Assembly (NCBI RefSeq): GCF_039521845.1
Contig: NZ_BAAACW010000164.1
Coordinates: 1-64,000, forward strand
From: Alkalibacterium iburiense
GTDB lineage: Bacteria > Bacillota > Bacilli > Lactobacillales > Carnobacteriaceae_A
Length of the DNA: 64,000 nucleotides
Direction of reading: 5' to 3'
Shown: positions 25,675-34,737 of the stretch, piece after piece
How the letters are laid out: every line of letters starts with the position of its first letter
Numbering within the stretch: the stretch's first letter is position 1
The notes under the pieces: model-generated
Databases searched by the model: none
What the model saw: the letters and a program-made list of their open reading frames with translations, nothing else
Told to the model about the DNA's origin: nothing
Made by a program: the position numbers and the translations under genes

Positions 25675-25810
25675 CTGTTAATCTCCTAATATCAAAAGAG
25701 CAATCAAATGGATTGGCTCTTATTTATCTGATGTTTTTCTACACTTTTATTTGCATTCGTTCAGCCCTGTCATTTACTATGAAAGTAAATAGTTAGGAGA
25801 GGATGCTCAT

Positions 25811-26815
25811 ATGTCCATTATATATTATATTCTAGGCTTTGGTTTAACACTTCTTGTGACAGTTGATTTAATTTGGACCACGCTGTGGATAGATGGAGGG
25901 GCTGGCCCCCTTTCAGATAATTTAACGAGTTTGCTTTGGAAGATTTTAAGAAAATTAAACAATAAGTTTTTATTGAATATTTCAGGTCCTCTGATTTTAA
26001 TCGCTATCTTATTAAGTTGGTTCTTAATCGTATGGCTGGGAGTTACGTTGATATTTGCAGCGAATCCTGAATCCATTGTAAACCCATCTACCGGAGATCC
26101 TGTTTCATGGATTGAACGTATTTATTTTTCTGGCTTTACGATTTTTACTTTAGGTATTGGTGACTATACACCTCAGTCTGGTTTCTTCCAGTTAGTGACT
26201 GCTTTTTCATCAGGATTGGGAATGATGGTTTTAACTCTAAGTGTGTCGTATGTTATCTCGGTAGTTGATGCAGTGGTTCAAAAAAGATCGTTTTCTAGAA
26301 GTATTTCAGGTTTAGGTCGAAACAGTATTGAGTTGATAAACAAGGTCTGGAACGGCCAGGATTTTCACCAATTTGATTTAATCCTCTCTACCGTTAACAC
26401 TCAGATTACTGAATTGACTCAACAAAATCAGGCTTTTCCTTTACTTCAGTATTACCACAGTGAATCCGTTGAAAAGACATTAGCCGTCAATATTATTGTA
26501 TTGGACGAAGCTTTGTCTCTCCTTCGTTACGGGGTAAAGCAGGATGATCCTATCATGCATACAGCCTTAATAGAAGCGACACAGTCAAGTATCCAAACGT
26601 ATTTAGATACTGTAATTGAAGGATATGGAAATGAAGCTAAAAAAATAGAGGATGTACCGCCAGTTATGAATTTATCTCTTATCAAAGATTCAGAACTTCC
26701 GCTCACAGTTGAATCAGACTACTATAAAAAAATGGAAGATTTGTCAGATAGAAGAAATAAATTATTATCTATTGCACGAGTCGATAATCATGAATGGCCC
26801 AACCCTGAATCATAA
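25811..26815 (+). CDS. Potassium-channel-like membrane protein
   Basis: A 334-residue protein with about three or four membrane segments: one at residues 1-22, one at about 55-82, and one after the pore loop. The pore motif is FTLGIGDYTP (about residues 115-124), matching the TxGxGD/TVGYGD selectivity filter of two-helix K+ channels. Residues from about 160 form a cytoplasmic, mostly helical C-terminal region with no RCK/TrkA-N signature that I can see. GGAGAGG precedes the ATG. Ligand or voltage control is unknown. Confidence 0.8.
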   Translation: MSIIYYILGFGLTLLVTVDLIWTTLWIDGGAGPLSDNLTSLLWKILRKLNNKFLLNISGPLILIAILLSWFLIVWLGVTLIFAANPESIVNPSTGDPVSWIERIYFSGFTIFTLGIGDYTPQSGFFQLVTAFSSGLGMMVLTLSVSYVISVVDAVVQKRSFSRSISGLGRNSIELINKVWNGQDFHQFDLILSTVNTQITELTQQNQAFPLLQYYHSESVEKTLAVNIIVLDEALSLLRYGVKQDDPIMHTALIEATQSSIQTYLDTVIEGYGNEAKKIEDVPPVMNLSLIKDSELPLTVESDYYKKMEDLSDRRNKLLSIARVDNHEWPNPES

Positions 26816-26831
26816 TAGAGTATAAATAAAC

Positions 26832-26891
26832 TAAAAAAACAGAACGAGTAACGCTTAGGCTTTCATAGAAGCTAGCGTCACTCGTTCATTT
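26832..26891. terminator. Bidirectional terminator
   Basis: Long stem GAACGAGTAACGCT with AGCGTCACTCGTTC (one mismatch), A-run on the left and T-rich on the right, between convergent genes. Confidence 0.8.
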
Positions 26892-26897
26892 TATTCA

Positions 26898-27377
26898 TTA
26901 TTCTATTGAAAAAGGAGCATAGACTTCTTGTCCATTGACTTGTTTGACAATCCGGTAATCCCCTGGTTCTAAATAGTCTTCAAATAATGTCAAATCAATG
27001 GTTTCTTCCGTCTGTTCACCTGCAGGCAAGTCAATAGCTATTTGAATAAAGGACATCTCCTCTTCAAAAGGCACTTCTTCCCATTCTCCATCTACTCGTC
27101 TGTCTACTCTGAATTCCACACCATAATAGGCATCTTCGTCTGTATTATTGGTTATAAAAACGGACAGTTGGTCTGTTTCAGATGGATAGGTGCTCTCTTC
27201 AGTTTCCATACTGAAATTATTTACTACACTGGGTTCCAAAGAGTCTTCATCTGAATCCTCCGATTGATCAACCCTGTCTTCCGGTACATCCTCGGGCTCT
27301 TCTTCATTTGTCCCGCATGCTGTGATAAATAATAAAGCTACACACATGAATAGGGCTAGAAAGGTCCTTTTCTTCAT
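26898..27377 (-). CDS. Lipoprotein with Ig-like domain
   Basis: A 159-residue secreted lipoprotein. The signal peptide ends in the lipobox ITAC (Cys21), followed by an acidic linker (about 23-50, rich in Asp and Glu). The rest is a small beta domain with TDQLSVFITNNTDEDAYYGV and EPGDYRIVKQVNGQEV, which looks like a bacterial Ig-like domain (Big_14 type) known from Bacillus lipoproteins. AAAGGAGG precedes the ATG. Function is unknown; the acidic linker fits the salt-adapted look of other lipoproteins here. Confidence 0.75.
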   Translation of the reverse strand: MKKRTFLALFMCVALLFITACGTNEEEPEDVPEDRVDQSEDSDEDSLEPSVVNNFSMETEESTYPSETDQLSVFITNNTDEDAYYGVEFRVDRRVDGEWEEVPFEEEMSFIQIAIDLPAGEQTEETIDLTLFEDYLEPGDYRIVKQVNGQEVYAPFSIE

Positions 27378-27582
27378 TATAATCTGCCTCCTTTAGCTAA
27401 AAACTAGCTGGTTAATAAGCTAAATATAATGGAAAGAAATCCACTATTCAATAAATATCAGTTTGAAGGATAGAAAAATTATCTTTATCTCTCGTTAAAT
27501 CATGTGAATAGACAGAACCAGAAGCAGAAAACGAATTGACGTCTCATCATTTGAGGAAAGGTCAATCCGCTTTAAGAGTGTA

Positions 27583-28539
27583 TTAAAGAGAAAGAGTTGA
27601 GCTCTCTAAATATTTATCAATAAATCGTTTAATACGGAAACGGTACTCTTCTTTATCGGTAACATAGCCATAGGCATGCGCAGCACCTGGTACGATATAT
27701 AATTCTTTAGGTGCATCAGTGGCGTGAAAGACTTCATAGGCCATATGAGTCGGAACAAAGTCATCTTCATCCCCATGGATAAAGAGAATAGGGGTTTGAC
27801 TTTTTTGAACTTGCTTTTTAGGATTGGCTTCTCCAAACCAGTAACCCGCTTTGACTTTCGTCACAAAACTGGCCAGAGGTAAAAACGGAAACTGAGGCAG
27901 TTTATACATACGCTTCATCTGATGGGCTAACTCTTTAGAGACGGAGCTGTACCCACAATCTTCGACGATAGCTTTGACGTTAAAAGGAAGGTCTTCACCG
28001 CTCACGTTCATGACAGTAGCTCCACCCATACTTAAACCGTACAAGACAATTTCAGTATCTGATCCGAATTTTTCAATTAACTGATCAATCCAAAGGAGGT
28101 AGTCTTTACGCTCATGCCAACCAAATCCGATATAATCACCCTCACTGTCGCCATGTCCTCTGGCATCAGGGATTAAGACATGAAAACCTAAATCGTAAAA
28201 TAGCTTAGCCCAAGGGGCCATATCCTTACTGCTTCCGTTATACCCATGAGCGACTATCGCTACTTTCCTTGACTCCGTTTTTGCTGGAATAAAAAGACCA
28301 GAAAGCACTAACTCATCTGTGGAATGAATCGTTACGCGTTCATGCTCGACTTCTTTATACCATGTTTTTTCTTCTGTCCATGGATCATCAGGGTAAATTT
28401 CAGACATGCTGTATTCACTCACAAAATCTTTCTTACTAATGCCTACAGCTGTTTTGTAAAAATAATGAGCCGCAAAGGCTAACCCGCTTGTAACCAGGCT
28501 TAAACCACCAAGAGCTCCTAAAACTTTCTTATTCTTCAA
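27583..28539 (-). CDS. Membrane-anchored alpha/beta hydrolase
   Basis: A 318-residue hydrolase with an uncleaved N-terminal hydrophobic segment (about residues 7-27). The nucleophile elbow is GLSMGGATV (Ser near 147-148), the acid Asp is in HGDEDDFVP, and the base His is in GAAHAYGY; the HGYNGSSKD motif forms the oxyanion hole. The family resembles Bacillus YqkD-type hydrolases found in many Firmicutes, with no known substrate. AAAGGATG precedes the ATG. A monocistronic gene; the sequences downstream to the lipoprotein gene (27378-27582) hold nothing recognisable except its promoter region. Confidence 0.85.
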   Translation of the reverse strand: MKNKKVLGALGGLSLVTSGLAFAAHYFYKTAVGISKKDFVSEYSMSEIYPDDPWTEEKTWYKEVEHERVTIHSTDELVLSGLFIPAKTESRKVAIVAHGYNGSSKDMAPWAKLFYDLGFHVLIPDARGHGDSEGDYIGFGWHERKDYLLWIDQLIEKFGSDTEIVLYGLSMGGATVMNVSGEDLPFNVKAIVEDCGYSSVSKELAHQMKRMYKLPQFPFLPLASFVTKVKAGYWFGEANPKKQVQKSQTPILFIHGDEDDFVPTHMAYEVFHATDAPKELYIVPGAAHAYGYVTDKEEYRFRIKRFIDKYLESSTLSL

Positions 28540-28717
28540 CTCATTTCATCCTTTCTCAGAACTATCATTACGTCTATTGTAGATGGAAAAAGTGAAGAAA
28601 GTAAGAAAGAAATAAAATATACATCTTAATTCACGTCACTAGTGTTGCATAAAACTTAGAATAAAGGATTTCCATAGATTGTTACTTTCGTCACAACTAG
28701 TTTTCGTTAAAATTTCC

Positions 28718-28753
28718 AAAAAAGTCAATTGCTGGCGCAAAGGATGACTTTTT
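28718..28753. terminator. Hairpin with flanking A and T runs
   Basis: AAAAAGTCA (28719-28727) with TGACTTTTT (28745-28753). It could be a terminator for the IS remnant transcribed on the minus strand, or part of the IS end. The rest of 28540-28800 shows no gene. Confidence 0.4.
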
Positions 28754-28809
28754 CCAGAAATTTTTAGGGTTATTCAGTTGTGGATTAGTCTTTTTGTACT
28801 CTCTTTCAC

Positions 28810-29172
28810 TTAACCAGGTGCGAACGATTCTTTGAAACACTCAAATGGTTCATACTGTAACGCTCTGATTTGTCTCAAAATAGTGAAGAGGGTTGATATC
28901 AACCTTAATTCTAGTTTCATCAGTAACGTCAATAAGTAGACAATCATCGCAAGAATCACTTGATTCTCTACGCCTTGTTCAGACTGTGACTAGTACGTTT
29001 TAATGGTCAAATGTTGTTTGATGTGCTTGAAAAACAACTCGATCTGCCATCTTGATTGATACATCTTTCCGATAGCCTCTGCTGAAAGATCCATTCGGTT
29101 CGTCAGGATACGTAGATTCGATTGATGCTTACGTTCAATCGTTACTAAGCGAAACAAACCCGTCAGGTAGGT
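28810..29172 (-). pseudogene. IS4-family transposase, C-terminal remnant
   Basis: Minus-strand frame with the IS4 catalytic region: ERKHQSNLRILTNRMDLSAE, then YQSRWQIELFFKHIKQ, the Y-(2)-R-(3)-E-(6)-K signature with the catalytic Glu. It is broken by a TAG at 28990-28992 and ends at 28810. The 5' part of the transposase gene is missing: at about 29172 the sequence switches to a PucR-like regulator on the other strand. The other IS end may lie near CACTAGTGTTGCAT at about 28638-28651, but no partner repeat is available to confirm it. The element is dead. Confidence 0.8.
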
Positions 29173-29633
29173 CGATTTTCCCAGATGAAAAGTATGCTAT
29201 TCAAGTAGCCATAAGTTTAGATGTCACGGTTTATGATTTACCAGAAGGCTACCGACAAGCTGTTGATACTCAAAAAATCATGCGCTTACTTGAAACAGCA
29301 CCGCGTATTTTATCTTATCAAGACACAGGTTTGTATCAGTTGTTTTTAGAAACAAACACGCTAGCCTCTTTGGAACACTTTATTCCGGTTAGTGTGCGGG
29401 AAATGAAAGAAAACAAACCTGAGCTTCTAGAAACACTCTTTACCTTTATTAATAAAAATCAGAATTATTCTAAAACAGCCCAAAGCCTGTTTGTGCACCC
29501 TAAGACTGTGCGTTATCGAATAAATCAGTTAAAAGAACAGTATGCCATTGATTTTCAAAGTCCAGAAGAAATGCTGCGTTACAGTATTGCTATACGAATT
29601 CTAAAAGTCCTTCCTAATCATCAGGTTAATTAA
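29172..29633 (+). pseudogene. PucR/CdaR-type regulator, N-terminal part lost at the IS junction
   Basis: The frame is open from the IS junction (about 29172) and reads IFPDEKYAIQVAISLDVTVY, so the ATG at 29280 is internal to a larger gene. The C-terminal end carries the PucR-type helix-turn-helix (HTH_30) that terminates such regulators: QNYSKTAQSLFVHPKTVRYR followed by INQLKEQ and a final RYSIAIRIL helix. The sensory and first part of the gene are gone, so it is very likely non-functional. The original targets are unknown; family members control purine or sugar-diacid genes. Confidence 0.8.
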
Positions 29634-29736
29634 ATACTCTCATATATGTAAGTATCTGAGCGTATTAACTGCAAAAAACGTTCATCCCTGATATGATATC
29701 TGTGTGTTTTAAAGATAGCAATAGGAGAGGATGTTT

Positions 29737-30408
29737 ATGATGAACAACAAAGCTATAAAATTAGGAGTGCTTTCAGTATCAGCAGGATTACTACTTGCGG
29801 CTTGCGATACCTCTAATAACGAAGACCTGCAAGACACAATACCTGAAGACGAAACCGGTCAAGTGGAAGATACACCTACGGATGAGGGTACAACAGACGA
29901 TACCACTACAGATGATGGAACAACAGACGACACCACTACCGATGATGGAACAACAGATGACACAGCAACCGATACCCAAGGGCAAGGCCTGGAAAGTATG
30001 ACATTTGAAGTGACTTTAGACGATGCGATTAGCACGTTCTATGACACATTTGGAAGTGAAGATATCAACATTGAAAGTATTCAACTCAACCGTGATGATG
30101 GCCGATTCTTATACGAGTTTGAAGGTTGGGACAATCAAAGCGAATATGAGTTAGATATCGATGCAGAGACGGGAGATATCGTACAGCAAGAACAAGATGA
30201 AGATAGTGACACTGATGGAGATGTACTAGAATTAGATAGTATTATTACTCCTGAAGAAGCGATGACTACTGCATTAGAAGCATCTGGTTCTGGATATGTT
30301 CAAGAATGGGATTTAGAAGTAGAGGACGGAGTCACTGTTTTTGATATTGACGTTGAAGATGGCGACGATCAAAAGGTTGACGCTTTAACAGGTGAATTAG
30401 TCCAGTAA
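29737..30408 (+). CDS. Acidic lipoprotein with PepSY-like domains (copy 1)
   Basis: About 223 residues. The signal peptide ends in a lipobox (LLLAAC), followed by an acidic Thr/Asp linker made of three 30-bp tandem DNA repeats (29881-29970). Two PepSY-like units follow: LDDAISTFYDTFGSEDINIE with YELDIDAETGDIVQ, and ITPEEAMTTALEA with IDVEDGDDQKVDALTGELVQ. PepSY modules are thought to inhibit proteases or bind ligands at the cell surface. ATG 29737 is 6-7 bases after AGGAGAGG; the ATG at 29731 is too close. It is followed by a paralogue at 30546. Strong acidity suits a high-salt surface protein. Confidence 0.8.
   Translation: MMNNKAIKLGVLSVSAGLLLAACDTSNNEDLQDTIPEDETGQVEDTPTDEGTTDDTTTDDGTTDDTTTDDGTTDDTATDTQGQGLESMTFEVTLDDAISTFYDTFGSEDINIESIQLNRDDGRFLYEFEGWDNQSEYELDIDAETGDIVQQEQDEDSDTDGDVLELDSIITPEEAMTTALEASGSGYVQEWDLEVEDGVTVFDIDVEDGDDQKVDALTGELVQ
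29881..29970 (+). repeat. Three tandem 30-bp coding repeats
   Basis: Units 29881-29910, 29911-29940 and 29941-29970 differ by a few bases and encode (D)DGTTDDTTTD-type linker. The number of units may vary between strains by slippage. Confidence 0.85.
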
Positions 30409-30422
30409 TATAATATAAACTG

Positions 30423-30466
30423 AAAAACGAGCATCCTTAGATAATCTAGGGATGCTCGTTTTTTTC
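30423..30466 (+). terminator. Terminator between the two lipoprotein genes
   Basis: AAAAACGAGCATCC with GGATGCTCGTTTTT. The second paralogue therefore probably has its own promoter. Confidence 0.85.
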
Positions 30467-30545
30467 TTACCTAACAAGCATGATAGATGAAAACTCCCTC
30501 TCATGCCTGTTATGCTTGAAGTAGGTGATACAGGAGGAGAAGCCA

Positions 30546-31268
30546 ATGAAAACACATAAAGGGATAAAGCTCAGTATGCTTTCTTTATCTGCAGGACTTT
30601 TGCTTGCAGCTTGTGACACTAATGATACGGTGGATACCACTCCAGTAGATGAAGGAACGGAGCAAGTGGATGAGGCGGATGACTCGACAGCAGGAGAGAG
30701 TGACACGGAAGAGACGACAGACACGAATGAGTCAACCGATACGGATGAGGAGATGACAACTGGAGACGATACCGCAACAGATAGCGAAGGAACGGATGCA
30801 GCTAATGGCAATGATGCGGGGACACAGACTCAAAATGACTCCCCAGGGATTGAAGATAGTGAGTTTGATGTCAGTTTATTTGATGCTATTGATCTCTTTT
30901 ATGAAACGTTCGGCAGTCAAGAGATTCATATTGAAGAAATAGAATTTGATAGCGATGGAAGTCGCTACTATTATGAATTCGAAGGCTGGGATGGCGAATA
31001 CGAGTACGAACTGGAAATTGATGCAGAGACAGCTGAAATACTGCAGCAGGAAATGGAATTGGACAGCGAGACTGATGATAGTTTAGACTTAGACGGTATT
31101 ATTTCCCCGCAAGAAGCCATGTCTCTTGCACTTGAAGCAGCAGGAGACGGATATGTTGAAGAATGGGAACTGGAAGTAGAGGATGGTCGAACCATTTATG
31201 ACATAGATATTGAAGGGGCGAGAGACCACGAAGTCGATGCCCATTCTGGAGAGGTATGGCCCGATTAA
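30546..31268 (+). CDS. Acidic lipoprotein with PepSY-like domains (copy 2)
   Basis: A 240-residue paralogue of the preceding lipoprotein. Lipobox LLLAAC again, then a longer acidic linker (about residues 25-95) without the perfect 30-bp repeats, and the same two PepSY-like units: FDAIDLFYETFGSQEIHIEE with YELEIDAETAEILQ, and ISPQEAMSLALEAAGDGYVE with IDIEGARDHEVDAHSGEVW. AGGAGGAG precedes ATG 30546. The pair arose by tandem duplication, with linkers diverging faster than the folded domains. Confidence 0.8.
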   Translation: MKTHKGIKLSMLSLSAGLLLAACDTNDTVDTTPVDEGTEQVDEADDSTAGESDTEETTDTNESTDTDEEMTTGDDTATDSEGTDAANGNDAGTQTQNDSPGIEDSEFDVSLFDAIDLFYETFGSQEIHIEEIEFDSDGSRYYYEFEGWDGEYEYELEIDAETAEILQQEMELDSETDDSLDLDGIISPQEAMSLALEAAGDGYVEEWELEVEDGRTIYDIDIEGARDHEVDAHSGEVWPD

Positions 31269-31347
31269 ATGGATAGGTAAACACAAAGGAGTGTGACAAA
31301 CACGTCATCCACTGTCATAGGGACTAGTGATACTATAAACAACACAA

Positions 31348-31394
31348 AATAGGAGAAGCGTTAAATCCGAGTGAGGGGTTCGCTTCTCCTATTT
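31348..31394. terminator. Bidirectional terminator
   Basis: AATAGGAGAAGCG with CGCTTCTCCTATT between convergent genes. Confidence 0.8.
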
Positions 31395-31412
31395 ATTATG
31401 TGATTTGTCTGC

Positions 31413-32825
31413 TTATTTATACGTCTGAGACTCGTTTCTCTCTAGACTAGTCTGACTGTGAGTCAGTTCTCCTAAACGAAGAATCGTACTGCATGTGGCA
31501 CGTATGCCGTTAAAAAATTCTTTCAACCCCATATTTTCGTTCGGTGCGTGATTATCTTCGTCCACATTCGCGTATGGAACAGTGACAGAGGGAATATTTA
31601 GTATATCAGTAAAAACATACATAGGTCCTGTTCCACCCAGAGCGGGAAGCACAACGGGCTTTTTATCATAAGCTATATGGACAGCTTCAATCACTTCTTG
31701 TACTAAAGGATGGTGCAAAGACGTTTTAGATGGTTTAACGGCGCTTAGTTTCTCGATAGTAAACTGACAATCGGAAGGGAAATGCGCGACGTGTTCTTTT
31801 AATAAGCTATAAATCAGTTCTGGATCTTGTCCGGGTGCTAAGCGTATGTCTAATTTAACTGTCGCATGGCTGGGTATAATCGTCTTTGTGCCTTCGCCCG
31901 TATACCCGCTTTCGATTCCCGCAATCGTAAAGGTCGGTTTGAAACACAGGTTGGTATAATATTCCTCTTTACTCATATTAAGGGTAGGCATCCCGATAAC
32001 TTTAGCCGTTTTATCTGGATGATAAGGGAGGGTACTTAGGTGAGCTAATTCTTCTTCTGTAGGGGGCCAAATATCAGAATAAAAATCTTTAATCAGCACT
32101 TCTCCTTTTTCGTTTATCATAGAGCGAATTAAATGGATACTAGCAAGTGCCGGGTCCGGTGCAATGTTTCCTTTGTTTCCTGAATGGTTATCTCGATTAG
32201 CCCCGTATCCTCGAATTTCGGAATATAAAATACCTCTGTTACCTAAAGTAACCGAAGGCTGATCCTCTCCTTCCATCGGACCATCTGCCGTATAAGCCAA
32301 ATCAGCTTGAAGCAGCTCTTTATTTTCTTCTACAAAGGAAGCAAGATTGACACTTCCCATTTCTTCTTCTCCTTCAAATAAAAATTTGACATTCACGGGT
32401 AAGGAACCCAGTTCTTTTAATAGCGTCCCGACAGCAAGAACATGAGCAATCAGCTGGCCTTTATTGTCACCTACGCCACGCGCATAAATTTTCTTATCGC
32501 GAATAGTTGGTTCGAAGGGATCGGATTTCCATAAATCTAAAGGCTCTGGAGGTTGAACATCATAATGGCCATAAAATAAGACTGTTAGCGTATTGTCAGG
32601 ATGAATCACTTCTCCGTAAACCACTGGATGACCTTTCGTTTCCATTATTTTTGTATCTATCCCACTGTCTTCCATAATCGAACATAGCAAGGAAGCGCAT
32701 TCTCGGACACCTCTATTTTGAGTGCTTATACTGGGTTGGCGAAGCAGAGAAAATAAAATACTTAAGTGGGATTCTTTTTGATAGTCTAAGGACTGGACTA
32801 TAGAAAGAAACTGTTTCTGTATCAT
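31413..32825 (-). CDS. M20-family metallodipeptidase
   Basis: A 470-residue dizinc peptidase of the M20 dipeptidase (CNDP/PM20D-like) group. Metal and catalytic motifs are in place: YGHYDVQPPEP (His, Asp), YARGVGDNKGQ (Asp), FEGEEEMGS (catalytic Glu and metal Glu), with a later metal His near the C-terminus (VDEDNHAPNE). The central lid domain spans about residues 185-320. Cytoplasmic, no signal peptide. It probably hydrolyses dipeptides or N-acyl amino acids; exact substrate unknown. It is preceded by a gene-free 208 bp with only promoter-like AT-rich DNA. Confidence 0.88.
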   Translation of the reverse strand: MIQKQFLSIVQSLDYQKESHLSILFSLLRQPSISTQNRGVRECASLLCSIMEDSGIDTKIMETKGHPVVYGEVIHPDNTLTVLFYGHYDVQPPEPLDLWKSDPFEPTIRDKKIYARGVGDNKGQLIAHVLAVGTLLKELGSLPVNVKFLFEGEEEMGSVNLASFVEENKELLQADLAYTADGPMEGEDQPSVTLGNRGILYSEIRGYGANRDNHSGNKGNIAPDPALASIHLIRSMINEKGEVLIKDFYSDIWPPTEEELAHLSTLPYHPDKTAKVIGMPTLNMSKEEYYTNLCFKPTFTIAGIESGYTGEGTKTIIPSHATVKLDIRLAPGQDPELIYSLLKEHVAHFPSDCQFTIEKLSAVKPSKTSLHHPLVQEVIEAVHIAYDKKPVVLPALGGTGPMYVFTDILNIPSVTVPYANVDEDNHAPNENMGLKEFFNGIRATCSTILRLGELTHSQTSLERNESQTYK

Positions 32826-33033
32826 ATGTATGTGACCTCTCCTTTTTTATTATAAAATGATTAGAATAAATGTTTATTTTCTCATATTATACACATAATA
32901 CTAGCGATGTACAGTCCTATTTTCTTGGGAGGAAATAAAAAAAGTCCTATTCGGTCTGTTTCTCTATTAAAAAGGATGGCCATATCAGTTAAACTAGAGA
33001 AGAAGCAGAAATAAGCGACAGAGGGGTTATGAA

Positions 33034-33675
33034 ATGGATAAAAGAGCGATTATTTTAGAAACAGCAGATATGGTAAAAGAGAAACTGAAAAATGAGGGAA
33101 CAGGGCATGATTGGTACCATATAAAAAGGGTGTGGAAAACAGCTCAGTCAATTGGAGAGCAAGAAAAAGCTAATCTGTTTATTATTGAAATGGCCGCTCT
33201 ATTGCATGATTTGATTGATGACAAGCTAGTTAAAGACGCATCAATAGCAGCAGAAGAAGTAGAATACTGGTTGGAAGGGGCTGGTGTGCATTCGAAGGAC
33301 ATGGAAAGCATCATCAGTATCATTCACTCGATCTCTTTTAAAGGAGGAGGCAACCGTTCTTCCCTCTCTCTAGAAGGGCAAATTGTACAGGATGCCGATC
33401 GATTGGATGCGATAGGAGCCATAGGGATTGGACGCTGTTTTTCCTATGCCGGCAGTAAAGGACACGTTATGTTTGACCCCGAACTTTCTGTTCGAGAACA
33501 GATGACTGAAAAAGAATACAGAGAAGGAAAAACCAGTGCTATCCATCATTTTTATGAGAAGTTACTCAAGTTGAAAGATCTGATGAATACGGAAAGTGGC
33601 AAACAGCTGGCTGAAGACAGACATGCTTTTATGGAAGATTTCCTCGTTCAGTTTTTTGAAGAATGGGGAGAATAG
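33034..33675 (+). CDS. HD-domain phosphohydrolase (YpgQ/YedJ-like)
   Basis: A 213-residue HD-superfamily protein. Conserved metal motifs are HDWYHIKRVW (His), AALLHDLIDD (His-Asp) and a later Asp in VQDADRLDAIGAIG, the signature of the YedJ/YpgQ group. Bacillus YpgQ is a nucleoside triphosphate pyrophosphohydrolase, so nucleotide clean-up is a reasonable guess. AGAGGGGTTATGA places the ATG. A terminator follows; the gene is monocistronic and convergent with the CPBP protease gene. Confidence 0.88.
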   Translation: MDKRAIILETADMVKEKLKNEGTGHDWYHIKRVWKTAQSIGEQEKANLFIIEMAALLHDLIDDKLVKDASIAAEEVEYWLEGAGVHSKDMESIISIIHSISFKGGGNRSSLSLEGQIVQDADRLDAIGAIGIGRCFSYAGSKGHVMFDPELSVREQMTEKEYREGKTSAIHHFYEKLLKLKDLMNTESGKQLAEDRHAFMEDFLVQFFEEWGE

Positions 33676-33681
33676 AAAGTG

Positions 33682-33721
33682 AAAGACAAGACTCTTTAAA
33701 CAAGGAGTCTTGTCTTTTTTT
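33682..33721. terminator. Bidirectional terminator
   Basis: AAAGACAAGACTC with GAGTCTTGTCTTT and T-run, between convergent genes. Confidence 0.85.
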
Positions 33722-34649
33722 AGAATTCAATATGGTCGAAATCATCATGGGCTGTACGAGTCGTTTCTGCTCTCAAATTTTCGGTGTAGGGACTGTTCGT
33801 TCCTTTAATAGAGAGCATGATTCGTCTCCCTATGAAGAAAAACACCATTAAGCAGATGATAAACACCGCAGAAATCACCAAATACTCAACAGGGCGTTCA
33901 TCCACTAAATTCGAGAGAGTCATCATCTCAAAATGAAGATCCATAGCATTCGGCTCCGGTGTCAGCATAGCGGGAAGAATAACAAATAAATTATACAGTG
34001 CATGAGCTATGATGGGGTAAAACAGATTATTATATTTTGCATAGATAATGGCACAGAACAAACCTAATAGTAATTGAGGAATAAATAAAGACTGGAAATG
34101 AACTATCATAAATATAAGAGAACTAAACCATATGCCTTTATTTAATCCGTATTTGTCCACCCATTTATTCATTAAGTAACCTCTAAACACCACTTCTTCC
34201 ACTAGAGGAGCAAAGATAACTGCTGTAACAAAAATATAGATATAGGAAATCTCTACTTCCGCAAAAGACACATCCATAACGTATGGCATGACGATATCAA
34301 ATAATGGAGGAATAAAAGAAACTGAAGTTAAGATAAACTGAATAAATGTAAAAGCCATGAGTGCCAGTAAAAGTGTGATTCCAAAAATAGAGAGGATGGC
34401 TTTTTTATTTTTAGGTCCGGGTTCAGATAAAGCTTCTGTACTGAGGGATTGTCTCTCCATTTGCCTCAGAGTGATTTTATAAAAAGCAAAGTACAATAAT
34501 CCATCAGTCAAAATACTGATGAACGCTAGAAACTGGAAGTTAAATAAGCCCATCAACAGGCCGGCAAAGAGTGTTACGCCTAATAAAGCTAAAGCTGAAC
34601 GCCATAAAATAGCCCATATGGAAGCTTCTTTGAACGTGGGTTGATACAT
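33720..34649 (-). CDS. CPBP-family intramembrane metalloprotease
   Basis: A 309-residue integral membrane protein with about eight segments. The CPBP (Abi/CAAX-type) motifs are present: EEVVFRGY (EExxxR), a His in the segment SLIFMIVHFQ, and HALYNL. In lactic acid bacteria such proteins are often linked to bacteriocin self-immunity, but no bacteriocin gene is near. Substrate is unknown. Confidence 0.88.
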   Translation of the reverse strand: MYQPTFKEASIWAILWRSALALLGVTLFAGLLMGLFNFQFLAFISILTDGLLYFAFYKITLRQMERQSLSTEALSEPGPKNKKAILSIFGITLLLALMAFTFIQFILTSVSFIPPLFDIVMPYVMDVSFAEVEISYIYIFVTAVIFAPLVEEVVFRGYLMNKWVDKYGLNKGIWFSSLIFMIVHFQSLFIPQLLLGLFCAIIYAKYNNLFYPIIAHALYNLFVILPAMLTPEPNAMDLHFEMMTLSNLVDERPVEYLVISAVFIICLMVFFFIGRRIMLSIKGTNSPYTENLRAETTRTAHDDFDHIEF

Positions 34650-34737
34650 TGAAATCCACTTCTTTCATAAGATGTTAAGCTTAGATTAGCATAGTTCAGG
34701 TAACAACGCTAGATAATTAAGAACAGGGGGCATTTTT

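Noticed and set aside
33720..34649. Bacteriocin immunity role for the CPBP protease
   Set aside because: No bacteriocin precursor, leader peptide or export gene is nearby.
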